Origin: Isoetes taiwanensis
Taxonomy: Eukaryota > Streptophyta > Lycopodiopsida > Isoetales > Isoetaceae
Assembly: GCA_021234155.1 (NCBI GenBank)
Contig: JAJEKV010000036.1
Coordinates: forward strand, 12,415,426 to 12,479,425
Length of the DNA stretch: 64,000 nucleotides
Direction of reading: 5' to 3'
The notes beneath the pieces are model-generated. The model saw nothing but the letters and a program-made list of their open reading frames with translations. It ran no database searches and was not told where the DNA came from. Position numbers and translations under genes: made by a program. Below, piece by piece: positions 46,273-57,341 of this stretch; the stretch's first letter is position 1; every line of letters starts with the position of its first letter.

Positions 46273-47379
46273 ATGAGCAATCGATCTGAAGGCCGATCTG
46301 AAGTAAGAACAGTAGTCCTTCACAATGTCAAAGATGCCAATGGCGAATGGCTTGACTTTGTTGTTCTGTTGGCTGCTGGGTTACCCTCCGTCCTAGATCC
46401 ACACGTACTCATGCAGTGAAAAGAGCCAGAGTAAAGGATGTGAATGCCCACTGGAAAGCCCATGTAAAAGGAATTGTATTTGGTTCAGGAGGCACTAAAA
46501 TGAAGGAGGTCATTGTGGAGCATGGGTACACTAGCTCTGATTTGGCAAGCCCAGATCTTGAAGCCAACACCATTTGTTCTTCGGATTACACTGACAAAGT
46601 TTCTGCCTGCAGCATTACTAGTGTGCTTGAAGTGTATCATCACAAGCTTGGTCAATTGATTTTTCAGGATTCTGCATCCACCTTGAGAGCCCGAGGTATT
46701 TACTTTCACAAGTATCATTAAACGGTCTCTCGTGTAGGTATTGGTAAGCTAGCCGAGATTGGAGAGCCGGATTTGAAGCAAATTGGTGCTGATTTTTATG
46801 ACCAGAGTCTTGTAACAACATATTAAGAATGTATTGGAGCTGAATTCTTTAGAACACTGACAGAAAGAGGTGGGATAAGATGTGCATTCAAAGTATTTCT
46901 ACCAATTGTTATCTTTGGTTTCTTTTTCAAGCATGAGAAGATTAATGTGGCACCAATAACAATCACGATCAGCAAACTCTCATCTGAAGCATTAGACTTA
47001 CTGCTCCCAAGTAACAGGAAAAGTAGACAGCATGAAAGTGGAGGGCAACTGACTGAAACCTCGATTGTATGCGACACACTAATGTTCAGGTATGTTGCTT
47101 GATTCACTTTAGTCTCTGATTAAGTCTGAAATCTTTGACACTTGCTACTGCAGGTACAGAATCACGAAGCAGATATTGTATGCAAATTACTTTGTGGAGC
47201 GAAGACGACGCATTTCGGAACAAGATCATTGGGAATGGAAGGCGGTGGAAGATCATTGGGCCACTTCAAATTCAATGGAGCTCTCAATAGCTTGTACGGG
47301 TATGGATGACAGAACTTTTAATATGGAGGAAGATTGGACATTATTCGAGTGCAGGAAGCTAGTAGAGTCATTTTGCTGC
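46273..47379 (+). pseudogene. Gene X, copy C (frameshift, stops, truncated)
   Basis: Parallel to 31681-33190. A one-base loss after EWLDFVV shifts the frame and TATACGG has become TAAACGG (stop near 46720). The exon 1 donor (GT at 47090) and the acceptor (47154) are intact and only one 214-bp unit is present. Homology to the last exon ends at 47379 (CRKLVESFCC), where unrelated sequence begins. Confidence 0.8.
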
Positions 47380-47687
47380 AAGCTGCAGCACTATCTGTAC
47401 AAGATAAAGGTACAAAACTTGCAGCAATGATTGAATCCATGAGGGGGAAAAACAACATCCCCTTGAGCAGAATAATTCATTCCTGATTGTTTAATTTGAA
47501 TTCTTAAATTATTGTATTCATTATTTGAGTTATCTTCTGTAATCTTCAGGGAGTGACCAAGTAGTCCAAAGTGATGAGGACTTAAATGTATCCCAATTAA
47601 CTTCCAGGTCTTGTGCTTTTTTAATTTAATCTCAATATTTGTACTTGAATTTGGGTGTGTATTCACTTGATTAATGTTGTGAATGTT

Positions 47688-48470
47688 AGGTCCACTGAAG
47701 TACAAAGTGTAAATGTAGCTTCAAGTTCCACTGCACTGCCAATTGTTATTAGGCAAAAGAGATTGCTGATTCTAGATCTTAATGGCGTTCTCGTGAAGAG
47801 CTTTAGAAGAAGCAATCAATTGAGGATGATCTTAAAAGATAAACCCTCAATTATTAAAATCATCAACAACTAACAAAGTAGTTGTATTCAGGCCGGGAGT
47901 ACATGCTTTCTTGGAGGAAGCATCTTACTGGTATGACTTAGCCATTTGGTCCTCTATGAACAGATTTAATGTTCATGAGGTGCTTGATGTCCTATGTCAC
48001 CGCTAAGAAAGACAAATTCATCTTCATTTGGGACCCGGAGTTTACGTGATGAGATGCCTTTCAAGTATCCCCAGAGTCTTCTAATCCTATTTTTTATGAA
48101 GCCACTCCATAAAGTATATGCATCTTTCCACGTAGTATGGCAGAAATGTAATTATTGCGAGATGATGAGGTTTACAAGACATTTCTGTCCCCACCATTTA
48201 CTTCCATCATGGTGCCTACTTTCACTGTCGACCAAGCTGATGAAATTTACGGATGTTTATTTGCTTCCAATACTTAGGCGGGTGTCACATCTTTGAAGAT
48301 ACTTTAGGCATACTGAAGAATAACACTAGAGTAGAATGTTATACAAGTATTTCCACGGGTGTTCTTGAAGAATTATTTCAGCGGGACATTGGAGCGGATA
48401 AAAGCTGGCTGGTCAAAGCATCTGCAAGGGCGGTCAGTGATTAGTTGATGCACATCGAAATGTCTTCGGT
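47688..48470 (+). pseudogene. FCP1/SCP-like HAD phosphatase domain, pseudogene
   Basis: Reads RQKRLLILDLNGVLVKSFRR (DxD-type nucleophile motif is DLN here, as in a plant subfamily), then KVVVFRPGVHAFLEEASYWY DLAIWSSMNRFNVHEVLDVL, FIFIWDPEFT, MPFKYPQSSNPIFYEA, DDEVYKTFLSPPFTSIMVPT and GGCHIFEDTLGILKNN. These follow the order of FCP1-homology proteins, which dephosphorylate RNA polymerase II tails or related targets. At least four frameshifts or stops break it. No clear introns interrupt the domain, so it could be a processed copy or a captured cDNA. Confidence 0.75.
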
Positions 48471-48710
48471 CTGGAGACCGGTTGGTTCATCTGAAGTTTT
48501 TAGATTCACGATCACGGTATAAACTTTGTAAATTGCCTCAATTTTGTTACATAGAGGCATGTAACTATGTGAGTCAGATTTGCCTCCATTTTGTCTGAGA
48601 TACTATGAGAGTAATATATCTTCAATGTAATATATCTTCATTCTCTTTCATTATGTGTTCTCATTATGAATTTTCTTGAAATTGCAAAGTTAGCTGTCTT
48701 GAGATGTTAT

Positions 48711-48930
48711 GCTTTCCCAATTCAAGAAAAAAATAGTTTAGACTATAAGACTCCTCCTGACCACAACCCAAACCTTTTGCAAATGATTTTTAATCTTGGC
48801 GGGGAACTCAAAGGAGTTGAGAAGATGTGGATTGAATTTGGACTGAAGTATTGCATCGGACCTTGTTCATATTGATGACCTTGACGAGGTCAAAATTTGG
48901 TCAATGTCCACTGGCGAAGTCAATTTTTTT
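48711..48930. repeat. Diverged direct repeat, partner of 52722-52930
   Basis: Shares TTTCCCAATTCAAGAAAAA, AGACTCCT-TGACCACAACC, TTTTGCAAATGATTTT and TTGGTCAATGTCC in order with 52722-52930, about 4.0 kb away. Probably pieces of two copies of one element. Confidence 0.75.
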
Positions 48931-49450
48931 TGCGACATGTCTAAAATTTGGGAATTTTTGGACTCTGAATAAAAGCAAGATATGTAGAACTAATTTGAAA
49001 AGTAATCAAATCTTTGAAGAACAAATGTGAGCAGTAATCAAATCTTTGTGGTGCACGGATAATTGAAAAAAAGAGAATTTTTTCACATTAATAACACAAT
49101 AACTGCCTGGGGCTCGAATTGAAAAAGACATCGAGCACGCAAAATTACAAAATTGGACAAAATTACAAAAGGATGAAGATGGATGGCCTACTCAAAATTG
49201 GTAGGTGTCTAAGTACTTGAAGTCTTCAAAGAAATCGTTTGGATTATTGTCACTGCTTGGCTGATTCCACCATTCAACAACGTCAATGAGGTATTTTTCG
49301 GGATTGCAGGTTGCCATATTTAGCGAGAATCAAATTACCATAAGCATCGCGACCTCTATGATAGTAATAGCATTCTCTGTAATGATCAAAGCGGGAGAAG
49401 TCATGAGAGGGTTGTTCCTTTCTATGAAGTAGTACAACAGCGCTTAACGG
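48931..49450. other. Spacer without recognisable gene
   Basis: AT-rich; only short shadow frames. Possibly remains of the element that supplied the direct repeats. Confidence 0.5.
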
Positions 49451-49479
49451 TAAGTTGCTTTACAAAATTCAATTGCCCA

Positions 49480-49880
49480 TTTTTTCTCCTTCTCGCGGCT
49501 GCTTCGGTCCCTTAAATTGTACTGCTCTTATCACTTTCCTTCAAGACATGATCTATATCGCTAGAAGATTCTCAAAAAGTCTCTTTCCTTTGCCTTTACC
49601 GGTTCACGAAGAACTAGCAATTGACCCACTTCAGTTTCTTGGTACATTGCAAAGCAGCCTTGCCTCTACAAAGTCCACGACTTTGTGTCCAAAGTTTTTG
49701 CAGCTTTCTAGGTATTGTTTGAAAAGCCTAGCAGTAGGAGGCCCTTTGCCTTTTAAGGGAATCAATTCCACGAGCAAATGTAGCATTTGTCTTGATCACA
49801 TACCTCGACACTGTGGGGACCCCACGTGTACAAGAACTCCTCGATCATCCAGGCGGCAACACACCATCACGGGCCGGGTC
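49480..49880 (-). pseudogene. Decayed coding fragment with CxxC, unrecognised
   Basis: The minus strand reads DQDKCYICSWN, then ARLFKQYLESCKNFGHKVVD FVEARLLCNVPRN in a shifted frame and further pieces (REPVKAKERDFLRIF). It looks like protein sequence with shifts. It may belong to the T transposase family, but I cannot name it. The + strand frame over the same bases looks like a shadow. Confidence 0.35.
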
Positions 49881-49899
49881 TTTGGTTAAATTATCCCAA

Positions 49900-50214
49900 G
49901 CGGGGAGGATAAAAGGAGAAATAATCAAGGTCGGCCATTTTACGTGAGATGGATCAAAGCGGAGAGGCCGGGTAGATCAAAGGCGGAGATGGCGGCTTCT
50001 AGGTTAAAAAAAAATTTGAATGCATTTTGGGTTTAAAGAATTTGCCATTAAGGCTGGCGAATGGGCGGGAGAAAACAACAAAGGGCAATTGAAGCGAGAG
50101 AATTCTCCCGGCCTTGAAGAATTACGTCAACTTAGCCAACAATTCTTGTTCAAATCTCCTCTAATCCCTTCACCAACCTCGGCATCGAATTAGGAATTAA
50201 CCTCCCAGTCTGAT
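49900..50214. other. Spacer without recognisable gene
   Basis: Between the CxxC fragment and the partial duplicate. Nothing recognised. Confidence 0.45.
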
Positions 50215-50395
50215 CAAATTTTGAAGACTCTACCTCCCGAAAAAGCACGTAACATTAAGTCTTTGTAAGTGCTTTAAGTGCTTTAAGTCTTTGTGGCGTG
50301 AGAAATTGAGAACATGCTAAAGACAACCAAAAAAAGGAAAAATACCTTTTGATCCTGCGGTTTGCATCCATTATACTTCATCCATTACCTTCTAT
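50215..50395. repeat. Partial duplicate of the T2 segment lacking the MITE
   Basis: Aligns with 51051-51084 joined to 51641-51840: TTGAAGACTC(T/C)ACCTCCC, GTAAC, GTAAGTGCTTTAAGTGCT, CAACCAAAAAAAGG and GGTTTGCATCCATTATACTT. The 556-bp fold-back element is absent, so this records the pre-insertion state. Confidence 0.75.
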
Positions 50396-51084
50396 GAGGT
50401 AGTTGGAATACTACTCATGATTTGTTGGCAAGTGTCTTCATCCATGGTATACATGTTAGAGTCATCTTCATCGGATACATGTCAAACTTTGGCAGGTCTT
50501 ACAAGATGGCTATAAACACTTGCCTCAGGGGTTTGTCCTCCATCAGCTCAAAATTTAGACTACACGGAATTTGTTTGTAATAAAGTCAGAGACAATAACT
50601 TCTTCTACCCCAAACACATTCCCCCCATCCATCCTTATAATTTTCTAGCAAAGTATTCTTTGCTTGATTGCACCTAAGCACATAAAATCTACCCCTTCTT
50701 CATTACCTTCTTGGCATTTCTGACAAAATTATCCCCACTTCTATCATGGAACTCATTACATCATCTTCATCCTCTTCTTCTTCCTCAATATCAAACTCGG
50801 CCTCTTCTTCATTTTCAATGTTGTCACCTGTATTCCTAGGCTCCTTTAACCTCAACTCACTGTTCTCCCAATCACCAATTCGACTCACATACACACATTT
50901 ATCCCACTTGAATTGAATGCAATAGTTGCAAAAGCATGACAATGGTCTATAAGCTACCTTCAAAGAGTTTTCCTTGTCACATGGCCTGATGCAGTGAATC
51001 TTTGTTGTTCCCTTCAAGGTATGGCATTCAATTCTTTCAGATCTGTCAATGTTTGAAGACTCCACCTCCCAGAATAACCTGTAA

Positions 51085-51640
51085 CACATTAGGGTTTTTT
51101 TGAGATTAAAAAAGGGCCTTCAAAACATGCCAACAAAGCCAAATGAAGATAAATGAACTACCAATCAGAAATCAGAGCCTGACGGGTCCAGCCAGCAAAA
51201 CCGTTATAACTAACTAACTGGATCACATTTTCTAGCATAACTATTGATAGAAAAGTCCAAATGAGCTCTTGTTTAGTGCAATAGATAGATCTCATTGAGA
51301 TCTTTCCAACCTTAGGTGCTTTGCACATATTTTAACCACTTATGATTGTCAAAACTCCAAAAAATATGGTTTTTACCATTTTTTACTATCCTACGGGGCT
51401 AAAAGATATGCAAACCACCCAAGGTTGGAAAGATCTCAATGAGATCTATCTATTGCACCAAACAAGAGCTCATTTGGACTTTTCTATCAACACTTATGCT
51501 AGAAAATGTGATCCAGTGAGTCAGTTATAACTGTTTTGCTGACTGGATTATCAGTTCTGTTTTCTGATTGGTAGTTCATATAGCTTAGTCAGCAGTTCTT
51601 AGAAGGCCCTTTTATGATCTCAAAAAATCCCTAATGTCAA
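51085..51640. mobile_element. Fold-back MITE (~556 bp) with very long inverted arms
   Basis: Outer ends ACATTAGGGTTTTTTTGAGA and the reverse match TCTCAAAAAATCCCTAATGT. Arms continue inward through AAGGGCCTTC, AACTACCAATCAGAAA, GATCACATTTTCTAGCATAA, AGTCCAAATGAGCTC and TAGATCTCATTGAGATCTTT, leaving a ~100-bp centre (51319-51418). It has no coding capacity. The duplicate at 50215-50395 lacks it. A target duplication is not clear from the flanks (GTAAC / CAAGT). Confidence 0.85.
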
Positions 51641-52721
51641 GTGCTGTAAGTGCTTTAAGTGCTGGACAACAGAATTCAGCACTGTCTAAAAACAACAAAA
51701 AAAAAGGAATAATACTTTTTGATATCATTATCAGATGGATGATTTTGAAAGTACAATTGGAGAAAATTAACAACCTCATGTGCACACTGCAGTTTGCATC
51801 CATTGTACTTCATTTGCTCTTGAGTTAGTACCCTCTTTATAATCTATACCAGCACCATCATGCTCACCTTTGCCATGTGAGCTAGCAAAAAAATTCCATA
51901 GGAGATCCTTACCCTTTCTCCCATAAAATCTACCAAGAAAATGGAATGGTCTTGAAGACTTGAACTGTGAAGAACAGCCATCACTCCAAAATACATGTTT
52001 CTTATATTCAATTCCAATACTTTGCAACCAATCAGCATGCATTTGTAGACAATGTTGGACAAATTCTGTGTCATGTGTTTTGTCATCACTAATATAGAAA
52101 TGAGTCTCCTTCACAATACCTTTGAGAGTTTGTTTTCTCTTCTCCTTGGCCGAGTCCTTGTTCTTCTTGTTCAAGCTCTCTTCCTCTCTCTTCCTTCTTT
52201 CTTCTTCTTCTTCTTTCTTCATCCTCACGTAAGTAATATGCACTAGAATTGACACTGATCGGTATGCCAATGGCGGGGATTGAGCTTCTGTTGGATCTTA
52301 AATCCGTAATTTTACGCAAAGTCTATGACAGAAACAATAGTATCATCGGTATGGTTGCCAAGCATTTCTTGAATTCCTTAGCTTTCAATGAGCTTTATAA
52401 TTATGTGGAACAAAAGACTTCATAGTCTTTTTGCATGCTCATTAAATTCAAAAGGACTGCGCCCGTCTTGTAGGCCAATCTAGTAACCTTTGCGGGTTTC
52501 TTAGATAGCTTGGCGATATTCTTTCTTTGGACTTCTTCGCGTGCAGTTCAATGTCAAATGATTAGCTCAACTCCTAAAAGTAATATGCTTGAATTTGATA
52601 GTTAGTACCTTTTCAAATACTTTCCATTGGACATTGATAGACTTTTGCTTGTTCTCTCTTTAGGACATGTTGGCAACTTTTGCAATACAAAAACAATAAT
52701 GGCGGATGTATCGATTCTGAT

Positions 52722-52930
52722 AACTTTCCCAATTCAAGAAAAAGCAGTCTAGACTCTAAGACTCCTTTGACCACAACCTAATGGTTTTGCAAATGATTTT
52801 AATCTTGGCATGAACTCAATGGAATTTGAGAATATGTGGATTAGGTCACGAATTTGAAGTCTTCATCGAGCTTGTTGAAAATGATCTGCTTGGCCCAGGG
52901 TCAAGAATTGGTCAATGTCCCCGGTAGAAT
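52722..52930. repeat. Diverged direct repeat, partner of 48711-48930
   Basis: See 48711-48930. Here it lies between the N-terminal and core coding zones of the T transposase. Confidence 0.75.
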
Positions 52931-53609
52931 CAAGATTTTGCACATCACTCTAATAGGATAATTTTGGAATTCTATCACCTGGATTAGACTCGACGACAAC
53001 TCTGTAGAATACTGCAAACCTTAGTGCTTCAAATAAAAGCAAGGCACAATGTGATTTAGTTCTGAGACTTAGTTATTTCAAGGTAGCGGACTTTGAAATT
53101 TGAGGAGAACATAAATCATCTGCGGGCATGAACACTCAATCTTTTCACGTGTTTGAGTGAAGGTGAGCATTCCTATCAAGCGGGGACACTCACATACAAC
53201 TTTGGACAAGATAACTTTCTGTTGAGGAAAAGATGATCAAGACTATCGAGACGAGGGAAACGAGGTTTAGATTAGATACTACTTAAAAGTAATGTACAAG
53301 CAAAAGGAAACCATACTTACTTCTTTAACCCACACTTTGTACAAGTACGCATCAAACACACGCGTGCTTATGCCACTCTTTCACTCTCATCCTTTTGGCA
53401 CACCACCATTCTCCAATAATCACTAGTTGATTTAATGGTGTTCTCCTTGGCCATCTGATCTTTTGGGCCACAAACTTTGCACTTACATTTACATTCCTTG
53501 TGAACACCATGAGGATCTGTCCTCATATTATTGATGCTTTGCCTTACAAATTCTAAATGCAAATGGTATTGGCGATATGCGGGTCTCCCTTTCTTTTAAT
53601 TTTCTAATG

Positions 53610-54759
53610 TAGCTTGCCCCGGTGAAAAGCTTTTCTTTGGAACATCTTCATATCACGGATGTTCCCTCTTGAAACCAAGATATAGTTGAACTGCACAATG
53701 AAAAAATTTAGTTACTTTCTAAACAAAAAAAAAGAAAGAAAGCATTCAAAATGTATGGTCGAAACTATACGTGTCATCTCTAGCGGATGAATAGGATGAT
53801 CAATTTTCTCACCTTTATCATTCAAATGCTTCCTCCTATAAGGTGATACTCACGGTATTTTCATCCCAATACTTCATTTTGTGGCTATTTCTTCAATTTG
53901 TGAAGGCATCTTTTCTTCTCTTCCTTCCAAACATTGACCCGGGGGCCCGACTTGATTGCAAAATTGCGTCTTCTAAATGCCATGGCAGCAGTTTTTAGTG
54001 GAATAGATAGAACCCTTGAAATTGCAGATTGATTGATCCACAGGGCGAGCAGGCTGCCATTTGTAGAGTGCTCTTTCTTGCTTGCAAAATATCAGTTTTT
54101 CTTTGCATTTTTTGGGCCTGCATTGTCTCTCGGACATTGGAAATCATGGTATGTATTACAGCCAGGTTCTTGGGATCTGGTAATTCTCCTTTGCAATGGT
54201 AAATGTGTATTTTTCTTCAAAAGTCTTTGAAGAATTCTCCTTTGTCTAAATCCTCTGAAACATTCCTCACAATGTGATTAAAAGAGTCGATTAGCTCTTT
54301 TTGGCAACTCTTGCAACCTTCTATCGAGAAAATGTTTTCTCTTCTTCTCATTTGGTGCAATGTTTTCTTTTTCCTTTAGTTTCAATCTCTTTTCGGATTC
54401 TCTCTTCCTCTTGGCTTCAAAATCGGATAAATTCTCCTTTCCTGATCAGCAATGCTCTTGGAATTAGAATTGGGATTGGCATTCGGATTGAGAATTGCAA
54501 GTGAATTATCAGCCATGAGAACAGATCAAAGATTGAATTGGATTGGAATTGAAGACAGCCAGGAAAATCTCGTTACAGGAAATCTTCGAAAGAATGACAA
54601 CCAAGAATTTCCCTCCAAGAATCCGGCCATCTAGAAATCCCGCCAAACATGAAAATTCATCTCCCAATTCGCGCGGGATCATCCATGTCATCGATCCCTA
54701 CCTCTACGGGATGATCCGTTCTATTTCTGGAGTAATCATCAAACGATGTCGTTGAACGA
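53610..54759. other. Interior of T transposon, no clear gene
   Basis: Short frames only (for example 54691-54509, minus). AAAAAAGAAAGAAAG run near 53726. Probably 5' non-coding sequence of the T transposase gene. Confidence 0.45.
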
Positions 54760-54841
54760 AAAAGCACTCGAGGGTAAAGCACCTAAAGCACTTACAGCAC
54801 TTGTCCGGACAGTGCTTTTTGGGTAGCATTACCATATTTAC
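54760..54841 (+). repeat. End of the second T-family transposon
   Basis: AAAGCACCTAAAGCACTTAC-type subterminal repeats, then GGGTAGCATTACCATATT(TAC) at 54821-54841, identical over 21 bp to 30572-30592. DIRS RNase H coding (minus strand) abuts it at 54842. Confidence 0.75.
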
Positions 54842-56135
54842 GCGTAAATGCGAACACAAAGTGGGCGTAAGTTAGAAATGTGGGAGCCACCCTTTTCAAG
54901 AATGAAAAAGGCATTCATGGAATCACCATATGCGGTTACCTTTTTCCCGTAAAGCATGTCAACATTGGTGGAAAGGAAGTGGAGCAAGGCAGAAAGTTCA
55001 TGAAAGGTGGACGATTCAGAAGACTCAGAGTTGGAAAACATTCCTGAGAAACCAACTCCAAAAGTTGAATCATGAAGCCAGACGCCTCAACCATGACCAC
55101 TAGCATCATAACACAAGGACATAGAGGGGTTGGTAGGTTCCCAAATACGAGCATTATTCAGAATATCAAACCACGAACGCAAGTCAGCAATGGCAAGAGG
55201 TGTAAGATCGACATGCTGCTTCCAAGATGTTATCTGAGGCATATACATGATATTGCGAAAAGGGCCAAAGACGAATTTGCAAGAAGACAACATACCTAAG
55301 AGAGAGGCAAGTTCCTGAGCTGGGACACGGACCTTAGTAGATAGGGCCATGGCAAGGTCCATGAACTTTGATGCCTAGATGGAGAGATGGAGACATTACC
55401 ATTGGATGCATTGATCATAAAACCCAGAACTTTACTTCATATGAAGGCAGAAGTTGGCATTTATATCTTGCTATGATAAGTCTTGCTAGGTCAAGGTCAT
55501 CTAAAACACGAAACTGATTTGAAATAAAGGAATCGTAATTGCAAACAAAAAAATGTCGACGTATGGAATGCACCTAAAACCTAGGGACATTGCTTAGAAC
55601 AAGTTGTAGAATGAGCTTAGTGAAAACAAAACATGTTGTAGAAAGTCCAAACGGTAGGAATGTAAACATGTAAAAGATCCCATCAAATTCAAAGCCGAGA
55701 TATGTCCAAAAATCGGGATGGATATCAACATGATAATAGCCAGAATGCAAATCTAGAGTGAAGAGGTAATCACCGGGTCTCACGACCATGGCAAAGTTGG
55801 ATATGGCCTCATATTTGAAGGGTGTTTGTGCAAGGAAAGAATTGACGTGTCTCAAATCAAGTATAAGTCCATATTTATTGCCAGCCTTAGGAACCACGCC
55901 CAAGGGGGAGCAAACAATGGCTTCTTATCTGCTACAATTGCTGCACCAAAAATCAGTAAGTCCTTAATGGCCGAGCTCACAAACTCTTTATGGTTGAGTG
56001 CCGAGGAGTGGTTCAGGAGGTGCCAAGGTTTGGGAGGAGGTGAGGTAGCCCAAGGGAGGGAATAACCATTTGTAACCCAATCAAGAACCATAGAACAAGA
56101 GCCAATTTGCTTTCAAAACTCCAGGCGATTCTTCA
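54842..56135 (-). pseudogene. DIRS-like retroelement reverse transcriptase and RNase H, decayed
   Basis: Order on the minus strand: VLDWVTNGYSLPW...SAL (DIRS-type start) at 56091-55852. Then, after one shift, LGVVPKAGNKYGLILDLRHV, FTLDLHSGYYHVDIHPDFW and FTFLPFGLSTTCFVFTKLIL (55903-55574). Then a degenerate YVDD region. Then VRVPAQELASLLGMLSSCKF (55362-55087), DASGHG, SESSTFHELSALLHFL, GKKVTAYGDSMNAFFILEKG and SNLRPLCVRIYA (to 54842). The DLRHVN, DLHSGYYHVDI, LPFGLS signature and the ESST-E-A-L RNase H are typical of DIRS rather than Gypsy or Copia. It ends abruptly at the T transposon. Confidence 0.78.
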
Positions 56136-56672
56136 ATCAGTTGCGCAAGTAAACAATTCTTGGTGGTTCAATGGAGTTGTATTTTCTGAATACAAAGAAG
56201 ACCCATAGTGGCAAGTATTGTGAATAAAAGTACATAAAATAACAAAACAAGAAGATAGCAGTAAAAAGGTATTTCTTAGACCATGCCAAGGTATAGAAAA
56301 GCCGAAATCATTTCGAATGTAATACTTAGTAGGCAAGAGAGAATGGAGTTGAGTTTATGTAAAGTTCAAAACTGACTGCAGAAAGCTTTCCCAAGCTCGT
56401 CGGGGCTTAAACTTGTGGCGTAGGTTTAAGCTTTTGGAGGCTTAAGAATTTGAGGCACATGTGATTGAGTAAGAGAATCAAGAGAATAGCGGAACCATAA
56501 GGGGAGTAGAATAATATGAAAAAGAGAGATATAAAACTCAAAACTTTATAATATTATTACAAGCTATACAACTAAGCCCTCAGCTACCCAAGTTACCCAA
56601 GCGAAATGCCAACCCAAATAGCATAAACCCAATGGCCTGCTCAAATACAAACCCCATAGTTACTTATTTGGC

Positions 56673-57341
56673 TCATGAAGCTTTATAAAATAAGCTGTTA
56701 GTGGGTGGATTTGGGAGTTTGAGTTGGAGAGGAGAAGGAGCAACTAGAGATCTAGCAGGGCATTGAGCAACACGATGATCAGGTTTATGACATACGAAAC
56801 AAAGGCCGAAGTTGGCAAAGGGCTGTCTTTTTCTAGGATTGCGACGATACAAATCAGAAGCTAACTTTCGAGCAGTTTGGCGACGTTTGGTTTTGTCAGA
56901 TGAGGTTGGCAGTACATCTCAGAGCTCAAAGCAATCTGCAACTTTGGGCCCTTCTCTGTCTCGAATAACCACAAACTGTTTACGATTAGCTATGAGGTAA
57001 ATACCTTTGTCAATCAGTTGTTTAATAGGAGGGTCTAGAGTCTTTTGCATCTTGCTCTCTATATCCGAAAAAACATCATCCACTTCATTCAAAAAGTCAT
57101 ACTGCCTCAAGTTGGCATCAAAACGTAAGGCCGGTGTTATGGCTTTTTTACTTTTCCGCTCAATGTCTTCTTGTAAAGCTGTTATTCTCGATTCTAACTC
57201 AGACAAATGCTTAGTCTTAGAGTTAGCAAGTCTTAGTTTTCGTCGAAGCTGGAGCTTCCAATTCTATTGATGCATGTGTTGATTGGTTACATTTTCTGCG
57301 GGAGGAATAATGGCTTGACTAGCTTCTATAGCAGCTCTCAT
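56673..57341 (-). pseudogene. DIRS-like gag protein with coiled coil and CCHC knuckle
   Basis: One frame from ATG at 57341 (MRAAIEASQAIIPPAE) to TGA at 56673, 222 codons, broken only by an in-frame TAG (about 57264) and TGA (56919). A charged coiled coil (HLSELESRITALQEDIERKS) is followed by DPPIKQLIDKGIYLIANRKQ, a basic RRNPRKRQ and the zinc knuckle CFVCHKPDHRVAQC (CX2CX4HX4C). It lies directly upstream of, and on the same strand as, the DIRS RT, as gag should. Assignment to the DIRS element rests on position. Confidence 0.68.

Larger units (their letters stand above)
50703..53600 (-). pseudogene. Transposase of the T-family DNA transposon, decayed
   Basis: Three coding zones. At 53600-53330: a zinc-rich N-terminal piece (CKVCGPKDQ, SDYWRMVVCQKDES, then WHKHACVFDA). 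At 52270-51700: a lysine/glutamate run, then HFYISDDKTHDTEFVQHCLQ, VFWSDGCSSQFKSSRPFHF and WNFFASSHGKGEHDGAG, then after a shift KRVLTQEQMKYNGCKLQCAH. At 51075-50703: LFWEVESSNIDRSERIECHT, RPLSCFCNYCIQFKWDKC and an acidic tail. The D-E/H-rich core with SDG-SQF and HGKG-DGAG is known to me from uncharacterised plant and animal transposase-like proteins. One frameshift and the MITE at 51085-51640 disrupt it. 52400-53300 between the zones is probably intron or decayed sequence. Confidence 0.6.
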
